From positions 186,001 to 250,000 of the forward strand of contig NZ_JAPWKF010000008.1 in assembly GCF_028283685.1 (NCBI RefSeq): DNA of 64,000 nt. Direction: 5' to 3'. Each line of letters begins with the position of its first letter. Within the stretch, counting starts at the first letter, position 1. Shown in pieces: positions 36,594-44,662 of the stretch. A program made the position numbers and the translations under genes. The notes beneath the pieces are model-generated. The model was not told where the DNA came from, did no database searches, and saw only the letters and a list, made by a program, of their open reading frames with translations. Source of the DNA: Edaphobacter sp. GTDB taxonomy: Bacteria; Acidobacteriota; Terriglobia; Terriglobales; Acidobacteriaceae.

Positions 36594-37026
36594 AGATGCT
36601 CGCAGATTCGACTTTGAAATGAAGACACTTGCCAGATACCTTGAGGTCATCGTCAACCCAACATACGACGAGTTCCATGCAAATAGTTCTTCCTTTCGGC
36701 ATGCTTACTTGACGTCTGTCGCCATATTCCATGCCGTGGATCGCGCCGCTGAAGAACGCGGAGTGCGTCCTGCGAAGCTGCGTCAGGACTGGTGTAAAGA
36801 GTCGCTGGAGTTCAAGTTGGTGGACATCCTTGCGCATCACTTCAAGCATGTTAAGAGCAACGACGAAAAAAACGCTTCAACTCGTCCTGGAATTCCCATA
36901 GTTCGTGTTTTGGGATTCGATGACGCTGGCGAAGAAATGGATCTCAGGCACCTGTATTTCATCATTCGCGACGCGGTGAGGTTCGTTCACAAGAAGGCCG
37001 GCACGACTCACCCTAGATTGCCGTAG
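36511..37026 (+). CDS. Hypothetical helical protein downstream of nuclease
   Basis: The open frame gives up to 171 residues, but its first 30 or so overlap the true C-terminus of the upstream gene in another frame, so the real start is probably between 36547 and 36619; no ribosome site decides it. The body (DFEMKTLARYLEVIVNPTYD... LTSVAIFHAVDRAAEERG... WCKESLEFKLVDILAHHFKH) is helical, charged and without Cys or membrane segments. No family recognised. Its overlap suggests it works with the upstream nuclease-like protein. Confidence 0.55.
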   Translation: MRLLRCRTWRTCMTASSMNMRRLRIPIEDARRFDFEMKTLARYLEVIVNPTYDEFHANSSSFRHAYLTSVAIFHAVDRAAEERGVRPAKLRQDWCKESLEFKLVDILAHHFKHVKSNDEKNASTRPGIPIVRVLGFDDAGEEMDLRHLYFIIRDAVRFVHKKAGTTHPRLP

Positions 37027-37044
37027 TCCGAAGCCGGAATGAGG

Positions 37045-37629
37045 CTAAGAGCGTGGCCTAATCCGAAGCTGCTCTTGGATCTCTTGATAGATCGGCAGCG
37101 CCGTGCCACTCTCGATCGTTACTGCAACGCCATAACGAATTTGCAGATGCTCGCCGGAGCCTGAATCTTCCTTACACCAAATTCTCAGCGCAAGCGTGCC
37201 GTCCTCAAGGAATGCGACGGCCGAATCACCCTCGAAGTGCTCGTGAAAGATACTGCCGCGCTTGCAGCTAGGGTCCGACGGCTGCTTCTTGCGCCGCTTA
37301 ACGCCTAGGACTTCGAATGGCGTGTCAGGCGCGGCTTCCAGCTTCACGGATCGATAGCTCTGGTGACCGGGTTTGATGGGCGAAGTCCACGCAAGTGTGA
37401 CCGAGAGGAAGCGTGGATCGGTGACGCCCGCAAGGCTCTGTGGCAGCGGAATGCGGTAGCTCTGCGCACTGTCGGTCTGGAGGGTTCCATAACCAACGAG
37501 GGTCGCGCGATTCGGCGTGCATTCAAGCACACGATCGATTTTGGGAATACCGTATGGTCGCCTCAGAACCAGCCTTGGATCGCCTTCGCAACTACGTGAG
37601 GAGAGGGCCGCCGAAACCAGAATGGCCAT
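37045..37629 (-). pseudogene. S8-type peptidase C-terminal remnant
   Basis: The 194-residue frame carries RPYGIPKIDRVLECTPNRAT, GYGTLQTDSAQSYRIPLPQS and SPIKPGHQSYRSVKLEAAPD, which I associate with the non-catalytic C-terminal domain of a group of large subtilisin-like S8 proteins in islands. The catalytic Asp, His and Ser parts are absent and the similarity stops near 37565-37629, where an opposite-strand gene begins. Most likely a 5'-truncated leftover; a free-standing domain is the alternative. Confidence 0.45.
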
Positions 37630-38033
37630 TTTGTAGCCGAACTCTCTATCCGGCAGATTTCGCGTTCCGTGAGGATGGCAGTGAGCCGTATGAAGTGCTC
37701 CATGAGTGGAATTTTCTGTGGATAGGAGAAGAGCTTCACCTCGTACTTGCTCTCTTTGGAGTCGAATATGCGATCAACCTGAATCAATCTGACCGCGCTC
37801 CCTACGATGATTGGGTAGCCGAGAACCCGGGCCGCAGTCCACTCTATCCAAATGGACTGCCGGATTGTCGCAAGCGAATCATATATAAGAAGCGAGTAGT
37901 CCTGCGTCTACCTTTTCGATCGCGTCTTTCGCTTGAATTCCTTTCAAATAAACTATGGTTGATTCCATATCGCGATGCCCCAGCCAATGCTGCAACGTGC
38001 GGACATCGATTCCGTCTCGCAAATGCTGTGTAG
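37554..38033 (+). CDS. Hypothetical protein, possibly truncated by integrase acquisition
   Basis: From ATG 37554: MVASEPALDRLRNYVRRGPP, then WPFCSRTLYPADFAFREDGS, EPYEVLHEWNFLWIGEELHL, ending in PLYPNGLPDCRKR. Composition and codon use look genuine to about residue 105. After 37879 the frame runs antisense to integrase 1, so the natural 3' end has probably been lost. No family recognised. Confidence 0.4.
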   Translation: MVASEPALDRLRNYVRRGPPKPEWPFCSRTLYPADFAFREDGSEPYEVLHEWNFLWIGEELHLVLALFGVEYAINLNQSDRAPYDDWVAENPGRSPLYPNGLPDCRKRIIYKKRVVLRLPFRSRLSLEFLSNKLWLIPYRDAPANAATCGHRFRLANAV

Positions 38034-39093
38034 CAAAAGTGTGACGAAACTTGTGAAGGAAGAAGCGCCTACAGTGTGGCCCGTCAGCACACGTATTTTC
38101 ATGTTTCGTGATGCATTGTCCGCAATTCAACTTAGCTCGATAAGCAACCTGCTTGAGAACTTCAATGTGGGTGCTGTCCGGTTTGCCTTTTGAGTTGGGA
38201 AAGATCGGATCTGACGCAGCGGCATCGTTCTTGTTCTTCCACTTCTGCAATTGCTCCATCATCACAGTTGGCAGAGGCACTGATCGTTCTTCATAGTTCT
38301 TTGGTTTGAATTTCCAGAACGGCTTTTCTGTAACACGCACCAAGCTGTGATGGAAGTCGACATCGTGCCATGTCGCATATCGGACTTCATCTTTGCGGAA
38401 GCCAGAGGTCAAAAAGAACTTGAGAAGAACTTGTTCTTCAAATGTTGCCGCACCCAGTAAGGCCCGAATCTCTTCAGGCGTGTATACCGGACGGATGGTG
38501 CCGACATACTCAGGCCAATCGCTGCTCTTGATCAACTCCGTCTTTCCATAGTGCTTGAAGAATTGCAGTACGGTAACAAGCTTGCTGTAGACCGTCCTCG
38601 CTGCGAGATTCGATTCGAAGGCATCTCCAATAAATTTGATGATGTCCGCCCTGGTCGCCTCATCGAGATAGGTCTTGGCGTAGGACTTACGGAACAGCTC
38701 CGCCAAGGTCGGTCGATAGGTCAGGAAGGTACGATGGCTTCGTTGTTTACGAACGAACCCAAGATAATCACTGATCGCATCATCTATGGTCAGGCGTCCT
38801 GGGTCCGGAGACAAAAGGCCGACTCTCTTGGCTTCTAACTCGATAAATTTGGCCTGCGCGGCTGCGACCAAATCTTCGAACATCGGGCCACCTTTTCGCC
38901 GCCGCCTCCCACCTTCATACCACTCCAGATAGTAGCGACCTTCAGGATGGGTCTCCTCGCGGCCATCAATCAAAACCAGATCTCGAACGATGCTGCCACC
39001 ACGTTCAACTATGGGGGCAAAACGCCATCTTCTATCGTCCTTAATCATCTTGACGATGTTGACTCGGCCAGCGCTCTTTTTGTAGCGTGACAT
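37879..39093 (-). CDS. Tyrosine recombinase (integrase 1)
   Basis: 404 residues from ATG 39093 (GGAGGG just upstream); a longer frame to 39165 is possible. Catalytic residues are visible: Arg in SGFRKDEVRY, HKFR in the HKFRHTFAT box, His in LGHRDMES and the Tyr in STIVYLKG. A Cys/His insertion between boxes (CGQC, HENTC, HCRRFF) could bind zinc and is unusual. Its start lies about 80 bp from half a tRNA-Val gene, the probable native target. It appears intact. Confidence 0.9.
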   Translation of the reverse strand: MSRYKKSAGRVNIVKMIKDDRRWRFAPIVERGGSIVRDLVLIDGREETHPEGRYYLEWYEGGRRRRKGGPMFEDLVAAAQAKFIELEAKRVGLLSPDPGRLTIDDAISDYLGFVRKQRSHRTFLTYRPTLAELFRKSYAKTYLDEATRADIIKFIGDAFESNLAARTVYSKLVTVLQFFKHYGKTELIKSSDWPEYVGTIRPVYTPEEIRALLGAATFEEQVLLKFFLTSGFRKDEVRYATWHDVDFHHSLVRVTEKPFWKFKPKNYEERSVPLPTVMMEQLQKWKNKNDAAASDPIFPNSKGKPDSTHIEVLKQVAYRAKLNCGQCITKHENTCADGPHCRRFFLHKFRHTFATQHLRDGIDVRTLQHWLGHRDMESTIVYLKGIQAKDAIEKVDAGLLASYI

Positions 39094-39170
39094 TACCCTC
39101 CATCGCTGGTTGTGCGGAAAGACAGTAGGACCGACAGTACGATCCGCAAAACGCAGAAAAACCACGAGAT

Positions 39171-39210
39171 CGTGTCAAGGTAGCGCTCTAACCAACTGAG
39201 CTACGCGCCT
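39171..39210 (-). repeat. 5' half of tRNA-Val(GAC), candidate att core of integrase 1
   Basis: The minus strand matches the tRNA from its 5' end through the D-arm (AGCTCAGTTGGTTAGAGC) to the anticodon loop TTGACAC; the rest of the tRNA is missing. It ends about 80 bp before the integrase 1 start. Split at the anticodon loop, it looks like an attachment-site fragment, not a working tRNA. Confidence 0.75.
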
Positions 39211-39497
39211 GTTGCTGCCCTTTGACAAGGCAGCTAAGCTACTGATTTCACCAAGAAAATCTGCGCTTCTTCAGGCGGAAATTTATGGACAGTAAGTCAG
39301 AGTGGGCACTCTAACTCTCTTGCTCAATTAGAAGCTGCTCGATTCTCGCTGGCCTACTTGGCTCAGGCCCTGAAAGGCCTCTGGATCGTTGCGAATTCAG
39401 ATAGCAATGGGGTGTATTTGACCGAGTTTCAGCTCCAGATCATGATGTCCGCACTCATCCGGTAGGTGAGTGAGTCGACACGTTCAGGAGCATGCCA

Positions 39498-39719
39498 ATG
39501 GGGCAAGTACAGGCAATAGACCAACTTCTTACAGCGGAAGAGGTTGCGGCCATGCTGGGAGTCAGCACTGATTGGGTTTGGGACCATTCGTCCAGAAGAC
39601 AGCTCTATCTTCCCGTTATCCCAGTAAGTGACGGAGTACTCCGTTATAGACAAAGCCAAATCGAAGCATTCATCGCTGAGCGCGAAGCAGCCGGACGATT
39701 GCGCAGAGAACGTCGATGA
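39498..39719 (+). CDS. Small HTH protein, excisionase (Xis/AlpA)-like
   Basis: 73 residues from ATG 39498 (AGGAG 7 nt upstream; an ATG at 39492 sits too close to it). LLTAEEVAAMLGVSTDWVWD and RYRQSQIEAFIAEREAAGRL form a MerR-type winged HTH as in excisionases. It lies directly upstream of the tRNA-Ala integrase on the same strand, so it probably sets the direction of recombination. Confidence 0.8.
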   Translation: MGQVQAIDQLLTAEEVAAMLGVSTDWVWDHSSRRQLYLPVIPVSDGVLRYRQSQIEAFIAEREAAGRLRRERR

Positions 39720-39796
39720 GATTGACACGTCGGAGTGGCTAAAGACATAAACTGAAAATGGCCACTTGTTCCCTCCATACAGAATTTGAGGAACAA

Positions 39797-41158
39797 ATGG
39801 GAACTTCGCACCAAAAGGGATGGGTTCGGATTCGCGGTAAGAAGTGGTATGGCTACTTCCGCCGAACGATCCTCGATCCGTCTACAAGTGAACCCAGGAT
39901 CATTACCCACCCGGTGATCCTCGGCCTCAAAGCAAGCATGTCGAAGCTCGAGGCCAGAGCAAAGTTAGAGGTGGCGATCGCCAAACTGGGCGGTCAGCCA
40001 AATAGCGACCAATCCATAGTCAATGGAGCCGTCACATTAGGCTGGTTCGTTCGCAACCGTTATCTGCCACTTAAAGAGGCGGACTGGAGAGAAGAGTCGG
40101 GCAAGGTCAAGAGGTATTTGATCCAAGCTGATTTCGTGGATGGCTTCGAAGATGTCCGTTTGGAGAACTTCGACAAGTTCACACTGCAGAACCACCTCAA
40201 TAAGCTGGCCAAGATCCATTCGCGGGATCGGGTACTGCAGGCTCGCTCTTATATACGGTCCATCTTTGCCGAGGCAGTTGACCAAGACTTCCTCCCCAAA
40301 GATCCGGCCCGGATGTTGAGGGTGCCTGCAAATTTGCGAGAGGTCGACAAGACGACACTGAGCTGGGATCAGTTGCGAGAGGCGCTCCATGAGATTGGCA
40401 AGCGTAGCCTTCGCGACTGGATTCTGGTGAAACTCGACATGTCGAATGCTCTGCGCCCGAGCGAAGTATTTCCCCTGCGATGGCGTTGTCTTCTTGAAGC
40501 AGACCGGGCTCTCGACATTCAGGAGACTCTGTACAAAGGCAAGATCCGTTCGTACGGCAAGACCAAGAGTAGTATCACGCAGGTCCCCTTAGCCGATCAG
40601 CTTTTCTGCGAACTGCTTGAGTATCGCGAGGAACTGCGGCGAAAGGGAAAGGATGTTTCTCCGGACGCTTTCATGTTCGGCGGGCGATTCGGTCAACCGA
40701 TGGACCCGAGCAACTTCCGCAAACGTGTGCTGCACAAGATTGCGGAGAAGCTGGCGTTACCCAAACTGACCTTCCAGGTGATTCGCAGATCGATCGCGAC
40801 ACTCGGCAAGTCTAAAGGCCACGTCAAGGACATCCAGGGCATGATGCGCCACTCGAAGGCTTCGACCACGACGGACATCTACATGCAGTCGCTTGAACCA
40901 GAAGTGAGGACTGCTATCAATTCGATCTACGGAGAGCTCGTAAGATCTCCAAGTGGATGGAGGCCATCCGACCCGGCAGCATCAGCCGGGTCAGGACAAA
41001 CAGAAGCACTCCGTGATGGAGTTGCGGAACACTCAGTTCGAGAAGGCGATGAAGTGCCTACAACTCAGCTGAGTAGGAAACCGACGCGCGGAGTGGTTTT
41101 GGAATTTGCTGCCAAAATGCGGCCAAGCTGGAAAGGAGGGATGACGCTAAATGATTGA
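39797..41158 (+). CDS. Tyrosine recombinase (integrase 2, tRNA-Ala specific)
   Basis: 453 residues from ATG 39797, with GAGGAA 3 nt upstream. N-terminal DNA-binding part GWVRIRGKKWYGYFRR, SAM-like core, then catalytic Arg in NALRPSEVFPLRW, box II FQVIRRSIATLG (Gln where His is usual), and RHSKASTTTDIYMQ with His and the nucleophile Tyr. The C-terminal tail ends LEFAAKMRPSWKGG. The stop lies 4 bp before the tRNA-Ala repeat, the standard arrangement for an integrase that uses this tRNA. Confidence 0.93.
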   Translation: MGTSHQKGWVRIRGKKWYGYFRRTILDPSTSEPRIITHPVILGLKASMSKLEARAKLEVAIAKLGGQPNSDQSIVNGAVTLGWFVRNRYLPLKEADWREESGKVKRYLIQADFVDGFEDVRLENFDKFTLQNHLNKLAKIHSRDRVLQARSYIRSIFAEAVDQDFLPKDPARMLRVPANLREVDKTTLSWDQLREALHEIGKRSLRDWILVKLDMSNALRPSEVFPLRWRCLLEADRALDIQETLYKGKIRSYGKTKSSITQVPLADQLFCELLEYREELRRKGKDVSPDAFMFGGRFGQPMDPSNFRKRVLHKIAEKLALPKLTFQVIRRSIATLGKSKGHVKDIQGMMRHSKASTTTDIYMQSLEPEVRTAINSIYGELVRSPSGWRPSDPAASAGSGQTEALRDGVAEHSVREGDEVPTTQLSRKPTRGVVLEFAAKMRPSWKGGMTLND

Positions 41159-41162
41159 GATG

Positions 41163-41210
41163 ATTGGTGGACCTGATCGGGATCGAACCGATGACCTCTT
41201 CCATGCCATG
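41163..41210. repeat. Right attachment repeat inside intact tRNA-Ala
   Basis: The 48-bp partner of 32630-32677; it ends in the anticodon loop. The tRNA stays complete here. Confidence 0.92.
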
Positions 41211-41240
41211 GAAGCGCGCTCCCAGCTGCGCCACAGGCCC
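41165..41240 (-). tRNA. tRNA-Ala(GGC)
   Basis: 76 nt with encoded CCA. Acceptor GGGCCTG/CAGGTCC contains the G3:U70 pair that marks alanine; anticodon stem CTTCC/GGAAG encloses ATGGCAT (anticodon GGC); the T-arm has GGTTCGATCC. It is the insertion site of the island to its left. Confidence 0.97.
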
Positions 41241-41299
41241 ACTCTTAGGAAGGACTCTATCTATTCTCAGGCATAGGACCTGTTTCGTCAAACCTGCCG

Positions 41300-41328
41300 G
41301 GAACTTCTCTCAAGATACCGGTGTCTAA
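41300..41328 (+). promoter_or_regulatory. Sigma-E-like promoter upstream of ECF sigma gene
   Basis: GGAACTT (41300-41306), 16-bp spacer, GTCTAA (41323-41328). This matches the extracytoplasmic sigma-E consensus and lies about 115 bp before the sigma gene, suggesting autoregulation. Confidence 0.6.
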
Positions 41329-41444
41329 GGTTTTAGAGTGTGAGCGAGCACTCGGCCGCCGGCGGCGAATTTATTCCCATGCATCGCAACTGGTGCATGT
41401 TTGCAAGTGGTAACACAAAGGTCGTACTGTAGAGGTCATCCTGT

Positions 41445-42167
41445 ATGCAGGCGGGAATGTTCGTGGGAAATCTAGCCAGCGCGATTGGAATCACGACGGA
41501 GGAAGCAGCCCTTGTCGCCGAGCTTAAGGCCGGCAGCGAGGACGCCTTCGGCATGCTCATCGCGCAGTACCATCAGCCGCTCTTCTCGCTGATCGCCCGC
41601 AGCCTCACCGATCCTGCAGACGCCGCCGACATTACCCAGGAAGTCTTCATCAAGGTCTTCCGCAATATTCGCGGTTTCCACGGCGAATCGAGCCTGCGCA
41701 CCTGGCTCTATCGCATCGCCCTGCACGAGGCCTCCAACCAGCGCCGCTGGTGGTCGCGCCACAAGCGGCAGGAGATGACGATCGACTCGCCGTTGGAGTC
41801 TGCCGATGCAGGAGACGAGGGTCTGCCGCTGATCGCAACGCTGGCTGACTCCAGCAGCTCTCCTTATGACTATGCCGCGCAGGCTGAGCTTCGCAATCGC
41901 GTGGAAGCGGCGCTTCGACTCCTGCCCGAGGCGTTTCGTACCGTCGTTGTTCTGCGTGAGATTGAAGGATTTGCCTACGAAGAGATTGCCGAGATCCTGA
42001 ATGTGAACATCGGGACGGTGAAGTCGCGTCTGACGCGGGGACGTTCCGCGCTGCGTGCCATTCTCATGGCTGATTCGGCCATTAATAATTCTGCTTCTTC
42101 CACATCAGGGGTCCCATCCAATCAACGAAGCGGGAATGTACCTTCCCGGGAGATGGTTGCTCGATGA
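41445..42167 (+). CDS. ECF RNA polymerase sigma factor (RpoE-like)
   Basis: 240 residues. Region 2: FGMLIAQYHQPLFSLIARSL, then DAADITQEVFIKVFRNI and FHGESSLRTWLYRIALHEAS. Region 4: LRLLPEAFRTVVVLREIEGF, EEIAEILNVNIGTVKSRLTR. A long Ser/Asn-rich tail follows. GAGGT precedes the ATG by 8 nt; an ATG 4 codons inside is the alternative. It overlaps its anti-sigma gene by 4 bp. Confidence 0.94.
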   Translation: MQAGMFVGNLASAIGITTEEAALVAELKAGSEDAFGMLIAQYHQPLFSLIARSLTDPADAADITQEVFIKVFRNIRGFHGESSLRTWLYRIALHEASNQRRWWSRHKRQEMTIDSPLESADAGDEGLPLIATLADSSSSPYDYAAQAELRNRVEAALRLLPEAFRTVVVLREIEGFAYEEIAEILNVNIGTVKSRLTRGRSALRAILMADSAINNSASSTSGVPSNQRSGNVPSREMVAR

Positions 42168-42850
42168 ATCTCACAGGGTGCGGTAAATATCGTTCTTCCT
42201 TTTCGGCCTATCTGGATGGCGCCGTCAGCGGGAAGCAGATGCAGTCGATCGCACAGCATCTGGATGGCTGCGAAGACTGCCGTAGAGAGTTCGATTCGTT
42301 GCGCTCCATGCAGCGTTCGCTTGCCCTGCTCGGGCCGGCAAAGGCTCCTGCCGATATGGGCACGCGTCTGCGCGTCGCCATCTCGCACGAGGTTGCCGAT
42401 CGCAAATCCAGCTGGCGCGACGCCCTCGCGGTGAGATGGGATAACGCCTTCCGTCCGCTGCTGGTGCAGGTCTCCGCAGGTTTTGCCAGCTCGGTAGCGC
42501 TGGTGGGCGGCATCATACTGCTGCTGGGGGCGGTGGCTGCGCCTACTGCTGTTATGGCCAACGACGAGCCGCTGATGGGCTCGATGACGATGCCGCACTA
42601 CCTTTACTCGGCGGGCGTGCCGCGTCCCATCATCACGCCGCAGGACACTGCCGTGGTGGTTGAGGCGTTAGTCAACGATCAGGGCCGCGTCTATGACTAC
42701 AAGATCATCTCCGGTCCTGAAGATAAGACGGTGCAGATTCAGATCCTCGACCAGCTGGCGTTGTCGGTCTTCGAACCGGCCCGCGTCTTCGGCGCCCCGG
42801 TTCGGGGCCGCGTCCTGCTGACCTTCTCCGGCATCTCGGTCCGCGCCTAA
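42164..42850 (+). CDS. Anti-sigma factor with zinc-finger (ZAS) domain
   Basis: 228 residues. The N-terminus has the HxxxCxxC motif of ZAS anti-sigma factors (QHLDGCEDCRREFDSL). One membrane helix (SVALVGGIILLLGAVAAPTA, about 110-130) leads to a periplasmic domain with a TonB-C-like pattern (VVEALVNDQGRVYDYKIISG... VRGRVLLTFSGISV). It should hold the upstream sigma factor at the membrane until an envelope signal arrives. Confidence 0.88.
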   Translation: MNLTGCGKYRSSFSAYLDGAVSGKQMQSIAQHLDGCEDCRREFDSLRSMQRSLALLGPAKAPADMGTRLRVAISHEVADRKSSWRDALAVRWDNAFRPLLVQVSAGFASSVALVGGIILLLGAVAAPTAVMANDEPLMGSMTMPHYLYSAGVPRPIITPQDTAVVVEALVNDQGRVYDYKIISGPEDKTVQIQILDQLALSVFEPARVFGAPVRGRVLLTFSGISVRA

Positions 42851-42905
42851 AACTCTACAAAATATTTCAGAAAAGCAGGAGGGAGACCTTCTGCTCTTCT
42901 GCGTG

Positions 42906-44624
42906 TCAGCGGCGATGCTTTGCGTTGCCCGCCTGCGGCTGGCTGGGAGTTGTCTGCATCCACGCGTGCTGCGCGGACCATCCTGCCGCCGTCGAGAGAT
43001 CGATGTGCACGGGAGGGACTGCACCCTGCGCGGCGGTGTCTTCCGTCGCAGCCTTTGCCTGAGCGTCCACGTCGGACTTCGCAGCTGCAGGCGTCTCGTC
43101 TTTCACCAGCCCATTGCCCAGCGGAGCGATCGCTCCGGCGAACGCCCGCAGGCGAAGCGGGGTCGCCATACCGGAGAGGCGCATCGCGTAGCCGTTGCCG
43201 TCGAACTGGCCGTTCAGGCTCGCAGGGTCTCGTCCGCCCAGCAGAATCGGCGTCGGCGCCAGTTGCAACATCGAGCTGGTCCCGTCTGCCGCAGGCACCA
43301 GGTGCAGCTCCACATCGCCGTTCAGCAGCGGAGCGTCGTCTGCCGCCGTGCGCAGGGTGCCGTTGTGCAGAGTCATCTCGCCCGTCCATGCGGCTGACGT
43401 CGCCGGATCGTGGACCAGGCTGGCCGTCAGCGTGCCCGTGGTGGCGATGCTGTCCGAGATGTTCGCGCTGCCGAGGCGCAGCCAGTTCACCAGCGTCGCC
43501 GCAGGCACGCCCGAGGTTCCCAGCCGCAGCGCTGCGGTCTGCGGGTGACGGACATCGGGGATCTCGCCCACCAGCGCGACAGTCGGGCCATCTGCGGCGC
43601 CCGGAGGCCAGGAGCAGCGCAGATCGACGAAGGAGTGGAAGACCGAGGTGGCCGTGGCAAAGCACTCGACGTTGGCCGAAAGTGGCTGCTGCGGCACAAA
43701 GTCGGCGCGGCGGGCCCCCAGCAGGCGCAGGCGGCTGGTGACGGCGCTCTCACCCAGTGTGCCGCGGATGTGGGCGCTCAACACCAGGTTGCCGCGCCAT
43801 CCGGCGTCGTCGCCGGTCAGCACGCGGCTGGCCTCGCCCAGCGGAGCATCGCGCCACTGGCCTTCGACATCGACCGGGATATGCGCCAGGGAATCGCCAC
43901 GTCCCAGCGTGCCTTCAAGCTCGATCGCGCCCGTGTCCGAGGCGCTGGAGTCGGTGCGCGCCGGGCGGGCCTTCAACCGCAGCTGCCACTGGTTCGGGTC
44001 GGGCGACCATAGCGCGAACTCGCTCTCCACCAGCGAGAACGGCGTCTTCTCGTTGTCCAGCTTGAAGTTCAGCCGCGCATCGGTGGCCTCGATGTAGGGG
44101 AAGCGGGGCGTCGGGCCGGCGCGACGCTGCGAGGTCGGCGCGGCGTCGATATGCGAGGCCTGCAGCAGCACCTTCTCGATGTTCCACTTGCCGTCGGAGG
44201 TGTGCACCAGGTTGACGCTGGGGCTGGTAAAGCTGATGGTCGAAAACTCCACGCGGCGGCGCCACAGCGACGAGAGCCGCAGGGTGACGCGAACCTCATT
44301 GGCGCGGATGATGGGTTCCGCGCCGAAGGCCGGGTCTTCATCCACCACGAGGTTCTGGATCTCGAAGCCCGGCAGCGGCAGCAGGCTCAGCGAGACCTGG
44401 TCGAGGTGCACCGGCCTGCCCAGGCTGCCGCTGATGCTGGTCGCAATGCGGCGCTGGTAGCGGTTGACGTTGATCAGCGGGGGCAGCAGGGCCAACCCCA
44501 GCAGCACCAGGACCAGAATAGCGGCCAGCCGCAGGTTGCGCACGGTCTTGCCGCGCGCCGGGACGGTGCCGTCGGGAAGGGGAGTCTGCTGCACGTCGGC
44601 GTTGATAGGGTCAATCTGTTGCAT
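42906..44624 (-). CDS. AsmA-family membrane protein
   Basis: 572 residues from ATG 44624; the same frame stays open upstream into lepB but without sense. A membrane helix (RLAAILVLVLLGLALLPPLI) is followed by the AsmA entry NRYQRRIATSISGSLGRPVH and LDQVSLSLLPLPGFEIQNLV, then a long beta-rich periplasmic part. AsmA-like proteins are bridge-type lipid carriers or affect outer-membrane assembly. It lies 38 bp after lepB in the rnc-lepB operon. Confidence 0.85.
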   Translation of the reverse strand: MQQIDPINADVQQTPLPDGTVPARGKTVRNLRLAAILVLVLLGLALLPPLINVNRYQRRIATSISGSLGRPVHLDQVSLSLLPLPGFEIQNLVVDEDPAFGAEPIIRANEVRVTLRLSSLWRRRVEFSTISFTSPSVNLVHTSDGKWNIEKVLLQASHIDAAPTSQRRAGPTPRFPYIEATDARLNFKLDNEKTPFSLVESEFALWSPDPNQWQLRLKARPARTDSSASDTGAIELEGTLGRGDSLAHIPVDVEGQWRDAPLGEASRVLTGDDAGWRGNLVLSAHIRGTLGESAVTSRLRLLGARRADFVPQQPLSANVECFATATSVFHSFVDLRCSWPPGAADGPTVALVGEIPDVRHPQTAALRLGTSGVPAATLVNWLRLGSANISDSIATTGTLTASLVHDPATSAAWTGEMTLHNGTLRTAADDAPLLNGDVELHLVPAADGTSSMLQLAPTPILLGGRDPASLNGQFDGNGYAMRLSGMATPLRLRAFAGAIAPLGNGLVKDETPAAAKSDVDAQAKAATEDTAAQGAVPPVHIDLSTAAGWSAQHAWMQTTPSQPQAGNAKHRR

Positions 44625-44662
44625 CGTTACGGTCTTCGGATCTGCCTGAACGACATCCGGCT

